From positions 62,001 to 126,000 of the forward strand of contig JAWWOO010000041.1 of the NCBI GenBank assembly GCA_033851545.1: 64,000 nucleotides of DNA, read 5' to 3'. This stretch comes from JAWWOL01 sp033851545 (GTDB lineage Bacteria > Actinomycetota > Actinomycetes > JAWWOL01). A program made the translations under genes and the position numbers. Below, piece after piece: positions 49,349 through 57,742 of this stretch (position 1 is the stretch's first letter; every line of letters begins with the position of its first letter). The notes under the pieces are model-generated. The model was not told the DNA's origin. It searched no databases and worked only from the letters and a program-made list of their open reading frames with translations.

Positions 49349-50272
49349 ACGCCGAAAGGCCGCTGCGGCCCTGCGCAGCTGTGACACCACCTTGTCCGGC
49401 TCCAGGCGGATGGCGACGGTGGAGAAGCGGAGCAGGCGCGACCCGCCGATCGTGAGCTCGTTCTGCCGGTCCATGTCGTCCCAGTAGTTGCCGGGCAGCA
49501 GGTGGACAGCCCCGTCGACCTCGACGTCGAAGATCTCGAAGTCCACGTCGATGTAGCGGCGCCTGCCCGCCGCATCGGTTCGTACGACCTGCTGGCGGGG
49601 CGGCTGCAAGCCGGCGAGCGCCGCCAGCCCCACGAAGTCGATCTCGAGCAGCGACTGAGCGCCGCCCTGGATGTCGCCCAGCGTCAACCCGATGAGCCGG
49701 CGACGGCGGATGGGGCCTGCGCTCGCCAGCGCCTCCAGTAGACCGTCTGCCGTCGCGAGGCCCTGCTGGACGGCGGCGCAAAGGACACCGCAGGCCCGTC
49801 GATCGCTGCTTGTCCACGCCGAAGCATCGATGACCGACCGGTCGATTCTCGTCCGGGTGGGGCCGCTGCCAGGGTGCTGATCCCTACTCGGCTGGTACGT
49901 CCGAGACGCGTGGACAACCACGCCGTCGGTGGCCACGATGCGCGACCCCTCGGGCACGACAATGTGCACTCGCTCCGGGCTCATCCACCGCAATCCATGC
50001 GCCTGCGCTGCGGTGATGCCGCCAAGGGCAGCTCCGGCTGTCTGCCCCAACACCGCGGCCCAACGCTGTTGGTCCACGCTGAGCGGCCCGGTGTGCAAGA
50101 CGACGATTCGGTGGCCCTCGGTCCGCCACCGCCCCGCCTTGACCTGGTTGCGGATGTGGCCGCGGTCGATGCCGAGGGACGCGAGCTGTAGTCGAGTCGT
50201 GACGGAGTCTTGCGCCGTGATGAGGGCGGCGACGCGGCCGTCGTACCGGAGTGCTGTCGCCGTCTTCATCAT
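49346..50272 (-). CDS. AbiEi-like HTH plus DUF559/Vsr-like nuclease-fold protein, 308 aa
   Basis: Residues about 8-110 resemble AbiEi-type antitoxin winged helices (RLQLASLGIDRGHIRNQVKA, then GITAAQAHGLRW). The C-terminal 100 residues look like a DUF559/very-short-patch-repair PD-(D/E)XK fold: LLEIDFVGLAALAG, RRYIDVDFEIFDVEVDG and NELTIGGSRLLRFS. No adjacent AbiEii toxin. Such genes are numerous in actinobacterial genomes and of unknown role. The start is uncertain: ATG at 50272 or 50269, or GTG-type starts further up to 50323. The gene is bounded by 43-bp inverted repeats. Confidence 0.72.
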   Translation of the reverse strand: MMKTATALRYDGRVAALITAQDSVTTRLQLASLGIDRGHIRNQVKAGRWRTEGHRIVVLHTGPLSVDQQRWAAVLGQTAGAALGGITAAQAHGLRWMSPERVHIVVPEGSRIVATDGVVVHASRTYQPSRDQHPGSGPTRTRIDRSVIDASAWTSSDRRACGVLCAAVQQGLATADGLLEALASAGPIRRRRLIGLTLGDIQGGAQSLLEIDFVGLAALAGLQPPRQQVVRTDAAGRRRYIDVDFEIFDVEVDGAVHLLPGNYWDDMDRQNELTIGGSRLLRFSTVAIRLEPDKVVSQLRRAAAAFRR

Positions 50273-50329
50273 GCGAGGGTGCCGCAACGGCTGCGGTGCC
50301 GCCTGCCGTCGTCCACAGGCCATCGGTGA

Positions 50330-50372
50330 TAGACGTAGCGGGCGCTGGACCGCCCGCCGTGCAGTACTGCAG
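50330..50372. repeat. Right 43-bp inverted repeat flanking the DUF559-like gene
   Basis: TAGACG at the inner end, TGCAGTACTGCAG at the outer end; inverted partner of 49306-49348. It lies 17 bp from the end of the LysE-type gene. No obvious target-site duplication is seen outside the pair. Confidence 0.85.
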
Positions 50373-50389
50373 GGAGGGCTGGGGGGAGG

Positions 50390-51019
50390 TTAGGGCTCGG
50401 TGGCTAGGCGGACGCCGAAGCCGATGAGTACGGCGCCGGTGGCCCGGTCGAGGCGGCGACGCAGGCGGGGCACCCGCAGGGCCGCCACCACGCGCTCGGC
50501 AGCGCCGAGGAGCAGCGCGAAGTAGGCGGCGGTCTCGGCCACGAAGATCGCGCCGAAGAGCAGGGACACTGCGCCCACCGGCTTGCCGTGCGGCACGAAC
50601 GCCGGCAGGAACGTCACGAAGAACACGCCGACCTTGGGGTTGAGCAGGTCGGTGGTCAGCCCGGCCCCGTACCCCGTACCGAGCAGACCCTTGCGTCGCG
50701 GCTGGACCTCGCCGAGCTCGGAGAACTCGTTGGAAGCCCCTCGCGAGCGCAGCGCCTGGACGCCGAGGACGCACAGGTAGACGGCGCCGACGATGCGCAG
50801 GGCCAGGTAGGCGTCCGAGCTGGCGCGCAGCAGTGCCGCCAGCCCGATCGACGCCGCGATCGCCCAGACGGTGAGCCCGGTCAGGACGCCGGCCACGGTA
50901 CGGGTCGCGGCCGCCTTGCCCGAGCGGAGCAGGCTGCGCAGCACGACCAAGGTGTCCGGCCCCGGCAGCAGCACCACGAGAAACGCGGCGAACGAGAAAG
51001 TCAGCAGCGAGATCAGCAC
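50390..51019 (-). CDS. LysE/RhtB-type amino acid exporter, 209 aa
   Basis: Six membrane helices with the family start FAAFLVVLLPGPDTLVVL and the mid-protein signature DLLNPKVGVFFVTFLPAFV. Exports small amino acids or homoserine-like compounds; substrate not predictable. GTG at 51019, possibly leaderless (GATGCT 6 nt upstream). Ends 31 bp before the kynureninase gene end on the same strand, so it may be co-expressed. Confidence 0.9.
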   Translation of the reverse strand: MLISLLTFSFAAFLVVLLPGPDTLVVLRSLLRSGKAAATRTVAGVLTGLTVWAIAASIGLAALLRASSDAYLALRIVGAVYLCVLGVQALRSRGASNEFSELGEVQPRRKGLLGTGYGAGLTTDLLNPKVGVFFVTFLPAFVPHGKPVGAVSLLFGAIFVAETAAYFALLLGAAERVVAALRVPRLRRRLDRATGAVLIGFGVRLATEP

Positions 51020-51050
51020 CCCACCAGCATCCCCTATGGGGGCAAGCCGA

Positions 51051-52265
51051 TTACAGCGCCCCGGTCAGGTCGGCGAGCATCCGCAGCCCGGCGTGCACCT
51101 CGGCGAAGCTGGTCGACAGCGGGGAGAGCCCGATCCGGATCGCGTCCGGCTGGCGGTAGTCCGGCAGCACCCCGGCCGCCCACAAGGGCTCGAGCAGGGT
51201 ACGGAACCCGGCCCGCCGTACGGTCACGTGACCGCCGCGCTGGTCGGCGGAGCGGGGCGACGCGACCTCGGCCCCGAGCGGCACCAGCCAGGCGTCGACG
51301 AGCTCCAGCGCGTACGAGGTCAGCTCGACCGACTTTGCCCTGATGGCAGGCATTCCCGCCGCCTCGATAAGTTCGAGCGCCGCCCGCAACGGCAGCATCG
51401 CCAGGATCGGCGGCGTCCCGCTGAGCAGCGACCGGATGCCGGCAGCGGGTACGTAGCCGGGCCCCATCTCGAACGGGTCGCGACGGCCCATCCAGCCCCA
51501 GATCGGTTGCTGCACAGGCAATCCCGCGCGGACATAACCGAAGGCCGGAGCGCCCGGGCCCCCGTTGAGGTACTTGTACGAGCAGCCCACCGCGAGGTCG
51601 ACGCCCCAGGCGTCCAGCGCCAGCGGCACCGAGCCGACCGAGTGGCTGAGGTCCCACATCGCCAGTGCCCCGCAGGAGTGCGCGATGGCGGTGATGGCAG
51701 CGGCGTCGGCGATGAAGCCGGACCGGTAGGCGACGTGGCTGAAGAGCACGAGTGCCGTCTGGTCACCGACGACCCGCGCGACCTGGTCGGGTGTCACGCC
51801 GAGAGCGGGGTCGGTCTCGACCCACACCAGCTCCAGCCCCCGCTCGGCGGCGATGCCCTCGAGCACGTACCGGTCGGTGGGGAAGTTGTCGGTGTCGAGG
51901 ACGATCTGGCGACGGCCCGGCCGGGCGTCGACCCCGGCCCGGGCCAGCTTGTAGAGCATCACGGTCGTGGAGTCGGCGACCACGACCTGGCCGGCCGCGG
52001 CCCCCAGCGCCGCCGCGCCGAGCCGGTCACCGAGCTGCACCGGCCAGTCCAGCCAGCCCTCGTCCCAGCCGCGGATCAACCGGCCGGCCCACTGCTCCCG
52101 TACGAACGAGTCGATCAGCAGCGCCGTCGAGGCGAGCGGGCGGCCGAGCGAGTTGCCGTCGAGGTAGGCGATCAGCCCGGGGGAGTCGAGAAACTGCGCA
52201 CGGTACGGGGCCAGCGGGTCGGCGGCATCCAGCGCAACGGCCCGGTCCCACCACGGATCGGGCAC
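51051..52265 (-). CDS. kynU: Kynureninase, 404 aa
   Basis: PLP enzyme splitting kynurenine to anthranilate and alanine. The PLP lysine is K231 in GCSYKYLNGGPGAPAF. LDGNSLGRP, DTDNFPTDRYV, SHVAYRSGFIAD and WDLSHSVGSVPL are conserved. No tryptophan dioxygenase or formamidase is adjacent. GTG start lies 3 bp after the stop of the upstream small membrane protein. Confidence 0.94.
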   Translation of the reverse strand: MPDPWWDRAVALDAADPLAPYRAQFLDSPGLIAYLDGNSLGRPLASTALLIDSFVREQWAGRLIRGWDEGWLDWPVQLGDRLGAAALGAAAGQVVVADSTTVMLYKLARAGVDARPGRRQIVLDTDNFPTDRYVLEGIAAERGLELVWVETDPALGVTPDQVARVVGDQTALVLFSHVAYRSGFIADAAAITAIAHSCGALAMWDLSHSVGSVPLALDAWGVDLAVGCSYKYLNGGPGAPAFGYVRAGLPVQQPIWGWMGRRDPFEMGPGYVPAAGIRSLLSGTPPILAMLPLRAALELIEAAGMPAIRAKSVELTSYALELVDAWLVPLGAEVASPRSADQRGGHVTVRRAGFRTLLEPLWAAGVLPDYRQPDAIRIGLSPLSTSFAEVHAGLRMLADLTGAL

Positions 52266-52268
52266 CGG

Positions 52269-52670
52269 TCAGGGCGTCGTGACGAGGGAGTAGGCGAAGA
52301 CCATGCCGGTGGACGGCTGCTTGACCTGGATCGTCGCCGGCGCGTTCTTCTTGTCGGCGTTCACCGCGTAGATGATGCCGCCGCCCGGGTTCTTGCCGAC
52401 CTGGATCACGCCGGTCAGCGAGCCCGCGCCGGCCGCCTTGTAGTGCTTGTGGTCGTAGTACATCTGCGGCGGCACCGCCGACCGCGCCCACGGCCACTGG
52501 CCGTACTCGTCGTGCGACTTCTTGGCGTAGCCGACCCCGACGAAGACGCCGGCGATGATCAGCCCGACCAGGATGAACGCCACCAGCTGCCAGGGTCTGA
52601 GCTCCTTGGTCGGCGCCGGCCTGGCCGAGCCCGGCTTGCCGGCGGGCTTGCGTGCTTTCGGTGCAGCCAT
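52269..52670 (-). CDS. Single-pass membrane protein of unknown function, 133 aa
   Basis: Basic/Pro-rich N-terminus (1-25), one membrane helix (about 28-49: WQLVAFILVGLIIAGVFVGVGY) and an outer domain of about 80 residues with MYYDHKHYK and GGGIIYAVNADKKNAPATIQ. Not recognised. CACAAT ends 6 nt before the ATG, matching the leaderless pattern. Just upstream of kynU. Confidence 0.65.
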   Translation of the reverse strand: MAAPKARKPAGKPGSARPAPTKELRPWQLVAFILVGLIIAGVFVGVGYAKKSHDEYGQWPWARSAVPPQMYYDHKHYKAAGAGSLTGVIQVGKNPGGGIIYAVNADKKNAPATIQVKQPSTGMVFAYSLVTTP

Positions 52671-52707
52671 GCAGGCATTGTGCCGGATCGACCGCGGGGG
52701 CGTGCGG

Positions 52708-53610
52708 CTACGGCTCAGCCAGCAGACCGAGCAGCTCCTCGACGGCGGGCACCACGTAGTAGGCGCCGGTCAGCGGCGTCGTGAACCGGGTCAGCGCGTC
52801 CCGCACCCCGTCGCCCACCCCGGCCATCCGGCGCAGCATCTCGGCCAGCCGGAACTGCTCCTGGCTGAACCCGACGAACAGCGTCCCGTGCTCGGTCACG
52901 CCGCCGTACGCGGTGTTCCGGCGGAAGATCGGGAGCTCGACGCCGTCGCGCTCGAGCGTCGTGCGGGACACGTGCGAGGTCGGGGGCATGACCGACTCGT
53001 CGAGCTCGATGCTGTCGGGCTTGGACCGGCCGATGATGCGCTCCTGCGCCTCGACGGGCAGCTGCATGAACGCCTCGGACTGGTGCTTCCACTGCTGGAC
53101 CAGGACGACGCTGCTCCCGGCGCCGGGTCCGGAGGGTACGACGGCGACGTCGTATGCCTCGAGCTGTGACGGGTTCTCGGTGCCGTCGATGAAGCCGGTC
53201 AGGTCACGGTCGTGCTGGTAGAGCCAGCCGCCCAGCTCCATCGCGACGAACGCCCACCGTTTGACCAACGTCAGGGCTGCGACGCCGGCGTCGAACACCG
53301 CGTCGCGGGCGCCCCCGGAGATCCACAGCCACGCGTCGTGCTGCGTCGCGGGCATCCGGTAGCCCTGTGCGCCGACGATGTCCTCGTCGAAGTCGGCTGC
53401 GTCGGCCGGGGCGTTGCCGGAGAGCTCTGCCCACAGTGACGGCCGGACGCCGACCACGACGTTGACTCCGTGAATGCTGGTCTCGGGGCCGGCCAGCTCC
53501 GCCAGGCCGCGGGCCAGCATGGACAGGTCGGTGCCGGGCACCAGGTCGAGCTCGACGTAGAAGTGCTCGACCGTGCCCAGCGCGAAGATGCCCAATTGCG
53601 CTGTCGCCAC
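52708..53610 (-). CDS. Dyp-type haem peroxidase (YfeX-like, class P/B), 300 aa
   Basis: The distal motif is GFIDGTENP (GxxDG), the proximal haem His is in TSHVSRTTLE, and the conserved Arg and FGFSQ-like segment LFVGFSQEQF follows. No twin-arginine signal, so cytoplasmic. Uses peroxide to oxidise dyes or porphyrin-type substrates; the true substrate is unknown. GTG start; divergent from the DinB-like gene, with 26 bp between starts. Confidence 0.92.
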   Translation of the reverse strand: MATAQLGIFALGTVEHFYVELDLVPGTDLSMLARGLAELAGPETSIHGVNVVVGVRPSLWAELSGNAPADAADFDEDIVGAQGYRMPATQHDAWLWISGGARDAVFDAGVAALTLVKRWAFVAMELGGWLYQHDRDLTGFIDGTENPSQLEAYDVAVVPSGPGAGSSVVLVQQWKHQSEAFMQLPVEAQERIIGRSKPDSIELDESVMPPTSHVSRTTLERDGVELPIFRRNTAYGGVTEHGTLFVGFSQEQFRLAEMLRRMAGVGDGVRDALTRFTTPLTGAYYVVPAVEELLGLLAEP

Positions 53611-53636
53611 GTGAGGGAGTCTGCCAGGGTAGGCGG

Positions 53637-54137
53637 ATGCGAAGCGACACCCCCCAGGTCTGGGATGAGCGGGGCACTCTCACGGCGATGCTCGACTACG
53701 TGCGGGAGACCGTACGGGCGAAGTGTGAGGGGTTGTCCGAGGCCGACGGCCGGTCGACGCCGCTGCCGACCTCACCGCTGATGTCGATCTCCGGGCTGGT
53801 CAGCCACGTGCGCTGGGTGGAGTACTTCTGGTTCCAGGTGCGCTTCCTCGGCGAGGAGGACCTCGGGCCGTGGACCGACGAGGACCCGGACCGCGAGATG
53901 CACTTCGCCCTGGACACCCCGATCGGCGACCTGCTCGACGCCTACGACGCGCAGTCGGAGCGGTACCGCGCGCTCGTCGCGGAGACCGACCTCGACGCGC
54001 GCAGCGTGGGGACCATCAGCACCGGCGAACACGTCACGATGCGCTGGATCATCCTTCACCTGATCGAGGAGATCGCCCGGCACAACGGCCACATCGACCT
54101 GCTGCGCGAGATGGCGGACGGGGTCACCGGCGACTGA
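53637..54137 (+). CDS. DinB-family (DUF664) protein, possible mycothiol-dependent enzyme, 166 aa
   Basis: Four-helix DinB fold with the metal-binding His set: HVRWVEYFWFQ near residue 57 and HLIEEIARHNGHIDLLREM near 140-158. Actinobacterial members include mycothiol-dependent transferases; activity not predictable. The ATG lies 26 bp from the divergent Dyp peroxidase gene and has no clear ribosome-binding site. Confidence 0.85.
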   Translation: MRSDTPQVWDERGTLTAMLDYVRETVRAKCEGLSEADGRSTPLPTSPLMSISGLVSHVRWVEYFWFQVRFLGEEDLGPWTDEDPDREMHFALDTPIGDLLDAYDAQSERYRALVAETDLDARSVGTISTGEHVTMRWIILHLIEEIARHNGHIDLLREMADGVTGD

Positions 54138-54164
54138 CCCGGCCGGGACAGGGATCATGGGCAG

Positions 54165-55424
54165 GTGCTCACCGTCCACACGGCTGATGTCGTGCTCCCC
54201 ATGGTCAGCGAGCCGGTCCCCGACGGCGCGGTCCTCGTCGACGGCGCCTCCATCGCGGCCATCGGCCCCCGTACGGAGATCGTCGCGGCCTACCGGGACG
54301 CCCGGCGCCGCGAGCATCGCGGTGTCCTGACTCCCGGCCTGGTCAACGCCCACGCCCACCTCCAGTACACCGACTTCAACGACCTCGCCTCCACCGGCAA
54401 ACCGTTCCCGGAGTGGATCGCGATGGTTGCCGCGCGGCGTTCGACGTTCGACGACGCCGCCTGGCAGTCGAGTACGCGCAGGGGCATCCACCTCGCCCTG
54501 AGCAGCGGTACGACGGCCGTGGCGGACATCGTGACCGACCCGGCGGTGCTGCCAACCCTCGCCCGCAGCGGCCTCGCCGGGACGGCCTACCTGGAGGCGT
54601 TGTTCCTCGACTCGGCGGCCTGGGCGGAGCGGGGAAGTGCCTTCGCCGACCTGCTGGTCCATCCGGGCGGACCCAACGCCGTGGGGGTCTCGCCGCACAC
54701 GCTCTACACGCTCGGCACCAGCGTCTTCGCCGACCTGCTGGCGTTGGCCCGATCCCGCGGCCTGCGGACGCACACCCACCTCGCCGAGTCGATGGCCGAG
54801 TCGGAGTACGTGCTCACCGGCACCGGGCCGTTCGCCGACTTCGCCGCCCAGTTCGCGATGGACTTCGAGCTCATCGGCGCCGGCGCGGGGGTCTCGCCGG
54901 CCCAGCACCTGGCCGACCTGGGCGGCCTCGGTCCGGACGTCCACGTGGCGCACGGCGTACACCTCGATGCCGCGGATCGCCTGCTGCTGCGGCAATCCGG
55001 CACCTACGTCGCGCTGTGCGTACGCTCCAACGAGATTCTGAAAGCCGGCCAGCCGCCGGTCGCCGACTACCTGCGCGAGGGCAACCCGTTCGGCATCGGT
55101 ACCGACTCGCTGGCCAGCTCGCCGAGTCTCGACCTGCTCGAGGAGGCGGCAGCGACCCGGGCGGTGGCGCGCTCTCAGGGCTACCTGGCCGACGACCTCG
55201 ACCGGCGCATCATCGAGGCGGCGACGCTTGGCGGCGCGGGGGCGATGGGTCTGGCCGACGCCGGGCGCCTCGCCGTCGGCGTCCGGGCCGACTTCGCGGT
55301 CTTCGACGTGCCAACGGCAGGGGACCCGTACACCGCCTTGCTCGACCACGGCGCCGGCTCCTGCACGGCGACCGTCCTGGGCGGCCGCCTCGTCCACCGC
55401 TCGGCACTCGAGGAGCCGGCGTGA
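54165..55424 (+). CDS. mqnX: Amidohydrolase-family deaminase, probable aminofutalosine deaminase, 419 aa
   Basis: Metal-dependent hydrolase with the HxH site NAHAHLQ, HTHLAES, VAHGVHLD and the last Asp in GIGTDSLASS, the pattern of MtaD/SsnA-like deaminases. Its position directly before menG, in a window with mqnA, mqnC, mqnE, ubiD and mqnP, suggests it deaminates 6-amino-6-deoxyfutalosine to futalosine. The specific substrate is inferred. GATCAT ends 6 nt before the GTG. The stop overlaps menG. Confidence 0.82.
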   Translation: MLTVHTADVVLPMVSEPVPDGAVLVDGASIAAIGPRTEIVAAYRDARRREHRGVLTPGLVNAHAHLQYTDFNDLASTGKPFPEWIAMVAARRSTFDDAAWQSSTRRGIHLALSSGTTAVADIVTDPAVLPTLARSGLAGTAYLEALFLDSAAWAERGSAFADLLVHPGGPNAVGVSPHTLYTLGTSVFADLLALARSRGLRTHTHLAESMAESEYVLTGTGPFADFAAQFAMDFELIGAGAGVSPAQHLADLGGLGPDVHVAHGVHLDAADRLLLRQSGTYVALCVRSNEILKAGQPPVADYLREGNPFGIGTDSLASSPSLDLLEEAAATRAVARSQGYLADDLDRRIIEAATLGGAGAMGLADAGRLAVGVRADFAVFDVPTAGDPYTALLDHGAGSCTATVLGGRLVHRSALEEPA

Positions 55425-56110
55425 CCCGCGCCGACCTGGAGAAGACGCCGCGGCAGGTGGCGTCGATGTTCGACGAGGTCGCCGCCCGCTACGACCTGAC
55501 CAACGACGTGCTGTCCCTGGGCCAGGACCGGCGGTGGCGCAAGCTCGTCGTCGACGCCGTCGGGGCAGGACCCGGTGAGCTGGTGCTCGACCTCGCAGCC
55601 GGTACGGGGACTTCGACCGCGGCGTTCGCCGAGCGCGGGGCGTCCGTGGTGGCCTGTGACTTCTCCCTCGGGATGCTTCAGGTCGGGCGCCGCCGCCGGC
55701 CGTCGATGCCGTTCGTCGCCGGGGATGCCCTGCGGCTGCCGTTCGCCGATGACAGCTTCGACGCGGTGTCGATCTCGTTCGGGCTGCGCAACGTCAACGA
55801 CGTGGACCTAGCGCTGGCCGAGCTGCACCGGGTGACCAAGCCGGGCGGGCGCCTCGTCGTGTGCGAGTTCAGCCACCCGACATGGGCGCCGTTCCGGACC
55901 GTCTACGTCGAGTACCTGATGCGGGCGCTGCCGGCGGTCGCGCGGGCGGTCAGCAGCAACCCGGACGCCTACGTCTACCTCGCCGAGTCCATCCGGGCGT
56001 GGCCGGACCAGCCGGCACTGGCCGTACGGCTGCAGCAGGCCGGCTGGTCCAAGGTGGCGTGGCGCAACCTCAGCGGCGGCATCGTCGCCCTGCACCGCGG
56101 GACCGCCTGA
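55421..56110 (+). CDS. menG: Demethylmenaquinone methyltransferase (UbiE/MenG), 229 aa
   Basis: SAM-dependent C-methylation that completes menaquinone. VASMFDEVAARYDLTNDVLS at the start, SAM motif ELVLDLAAGTGTS, FGLRNVNDVDLALAELHRV and GGRLVVCEFSHP are family markers. GTG overlaps the stop of the deaminase gene. A long hairpin lies 14 bp after the stop. Confidence 0.94.
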   Translation: MTRADLEKTPRQVASMFDEVAARYDLTNDVLSLGQDRRWRKLVVDAVGAGPGELVLDLAAGTGTSTAAFAERGASVVACDFSLGMLQVGRRRRPSMPFVAGDALRLPFADDSFDAVSISFGLRNVNDVDLALAELHRVTKPGGRLVVCEFSHPTWAPFRTVYVEYLMRALPAVARAVSSNPDAYVYLAESIRAWPDQPALAVRLQQAGWSKVAWRNLSGGIVALHRGTA

Positions 56111-56124
56111 CCCGTGGCCCACCG

Positions 56125-56172
56125 GTTCGTGGAACATCCTTTGCGCTTGGGGGCAAAAGATGTTCCACGAAC
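56125..56172 (+). terminator. Long hairpin after menG
   Basis: 20-bp stem with one mismatch (left arm GTTCGTGGAACATCCTTTGC) and an 8-nt loop; GAGGGTCG follows, no T-tract. It separates menG from menJ, which has its own promoter region. Confidence 0.65.
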
Positions 56173-56261
56173 GAGGGTCGAGCTGGCCGGAGGCCTCCTC
56201 GACAGTGAACGCGAGATCCCTCAGCGCAGCGGCCGGGTGGTGAGGTGCTGGGCCCTGGTCT

Positions 56262-56267
56262 TAGACT
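56262..56267 (+). promoter_or_regulatory. Candidate -10 element of menJ
   Basis: TAGACT, 17 bp upstream of the Rex operator. The -35 region (around 56239-56245) is not convincing. The same hexamer occurs before nuoA at 57677-57682. Confidence 0.45.
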
Positions 56268-56283
56268 TCCTGCCGGGCCTGGC

Positions 56284-56301
56284 TCGTGAAGCCGTTCACA
56301 A
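56284..56301. promoter_or_regulatory. Rex operator upstream of menJ
   Basis: TCGTGAAGCCGTTCACAA matches TTGTGAA-N4-TTCACAA at 13 of 14 positions (only the second base differs). It lies 28 bp before the menJ start and just after a TAGACT -10 element, where Rex binding would block transcription at low NADH/NAD+. Confidence 0.8.
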
Positions 56302-56328
56302 GGCCCGCCGAGGGAGAACAGGACCGCC

Positions 56329-57612
56329 GTGACCGCAGGATCCCCGTACGAGGTCCAGGATGCCGACGTCATCGTCGTCGGTGCCGGGCCTGGTGGCTCC
56401 GCCGCCGCCTACCACCTGGCGCAGGCCGGCCTCGACGTCGCGTTGCTCGAGAAGACGACGTTCCCCCGGGAGAAGGTCTGCGGCGATGGGCTCACCCCGC
56501 GGGCGGTCAAGGCGCTGGTCGGCATGGGCGTCGACGTCAGCGAGGACGCCGGCTGGCTGCACAACAAGGGGCTGCGGATCTACGGCGGCGGGATGCGCCT
56601 GGAGTTGCCCTGGCCGGAGCTCGGCGACTACCCGGGGTACGGGCTGGTCCGGCCGCGGCAGGACTTCGACGACATCCTGGCTCGCCAGGCGGTCAAGGCG
56701 GGCGCCCGGCTGATCGAGCGGACCAACGTCACAGGTCCCGTGCAGGACGACTCCGGTCGGGTCGTCGGCGTCATCGCCCGGAACACGGAGACGAAGCAGG
56801 AGCTGACCTACCGTGCGCCGATCGTCATCGCCGCCGACGGGGTGTCTGCCCGCTTCGCGCTGACCCTCGGCCTGCACAAGCGGGACGACCGGCCGATGGG
56901 GGTCGCCTACCGCCGCTACTACACCAGCCCGCGCCACGACGACGACTGGCTGGAGTCCTGGCTGGAGCTGTGGGACGGCACGCCTGGCGAGAGCCGGCTG
57001 CTGCCCGGCTACGGCTGGATCTTCGGCATGGGCGACGGCACGTCCAACGTCGGCCTCGGCGTGCTGAACACCAGTGCCGCGTTCGGCAACGTCGACTATC
57101 GAGACCTGCTCCGTCGATGGCTGGCCAACATGCCCGGCGAGTGGGGCTACCAGGAGGACAACGCGACCGGCCCGATCCGCGGCGCCGCCCTGCCGATGGG
57201 CTTCAACCGGGTGCCGGCCTACACCCAGGGCGTCCTGCTGGTCGGTGACTCGGCGGGCACCGTCAACCCGATGAACGGCGAGGGGATCCCGTACGCGATG
57301 GAGTCCGGCGAGATGGCGGCCCGCGCGGCGATCCAGGCACTCGCCCGCAGCGGCGCCGCGCGCGAGCGTGCGCTCGAGGCCTACCCGTCCGCGCTCAGGG
57401 CGGAGTACGGCGGCTACTTCACCGTCGGCAACCTGTTCGTGAAGCTGATCGGCAACCCGTCGATCATGAAGCTGGTCACCCGCCATGGCCTGCCGCACCC
57501 GACCCTGATGCGGTTCGCCCTCAAGCTGCTGGCCAACCTGACGGACACCCGCGGCGGGGACGCGATGGACCGGACGATCAACCTGATGACCAGGATTGCG
57601 CCGGCCGCGTGA
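56329..57612 (+). CDS. menJ: Geranylgeranyl-reductase-family flavoprotein, menaquinone saturase MenJ-like, 427 aa
   Basis: FAD-binding GxGxxG in VIVVGAGPGGSAAAYHL (about 14-30), the GGR motif KVCGDGLTPRAV, and the second FAD motif GVLLVGDSAGTVNPMNGEGI. Actinobacterial members saturate one isoprene unit of the menaquinone tail. It sits between menG and nuoA. GTG start with AGGA upstream. Possibly co-transcribed into nuo (130-bp gap). Confidence 0.88.
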   Translation: MTAGSPYEVQDADVIVVGAGPGGSAAAYHLAQAGLDVALLEKTTFPREKVCGDGLTPRAVKALVGMGVDVSEDAGWLHNKGLRIYGGGMRLELPWPELGDYPGYGLVRPRQDFDDILARQAVKAGARLIERTNVTGPVQDDSGRVVGVIARNTETKQELTYRAPIVIAADGVSARFALTLGLHKRDDRPMGVAYRRYYTSPRHDDDWLESWLELWDGTPGESRLLPGYGWIFGMGDGTSNVGLGVLNTSAAFGNVDYRDLLRRWLANMPGEWGYQEDNATGPIRGAALPMGFNRVPAYTQGVLLVGDSAGTVNPMNGEGIPYAMESGEMAARAAIQALARSGAARERALEAYPSALRAEYGGYFTVGNLFVKLIGNPSIMKLVTRHGLPHPTLMRFALKLLANLTDTRGGDAMDRTINLMTRIAPAA

Positions 57613-57676
57613 GGACTCCCAGGACTTCCTGTGCAGACCCGTACGCCCCCGCGCGGAGCCGTTCTCACCGTCTGCC

Positions 57677-57682
57677 TAGACT
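57677..57682 (+). promoter_or_regulatory. Candidate -10 element of the nuo operon
   Basis: TAGACT, about 60 bp before the nuoA ATG in the 130-bp menJ-nuoA gap. No good -35; no Rex site is seen in this gap. Confidence 0.4.
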
Positions 57683-57742
57683 GATGCGCCGGGCGAGAAT
57701 CACGCCGCCCGTGCCCGTCCCGCGACCGGAAGGAGATGCCCG

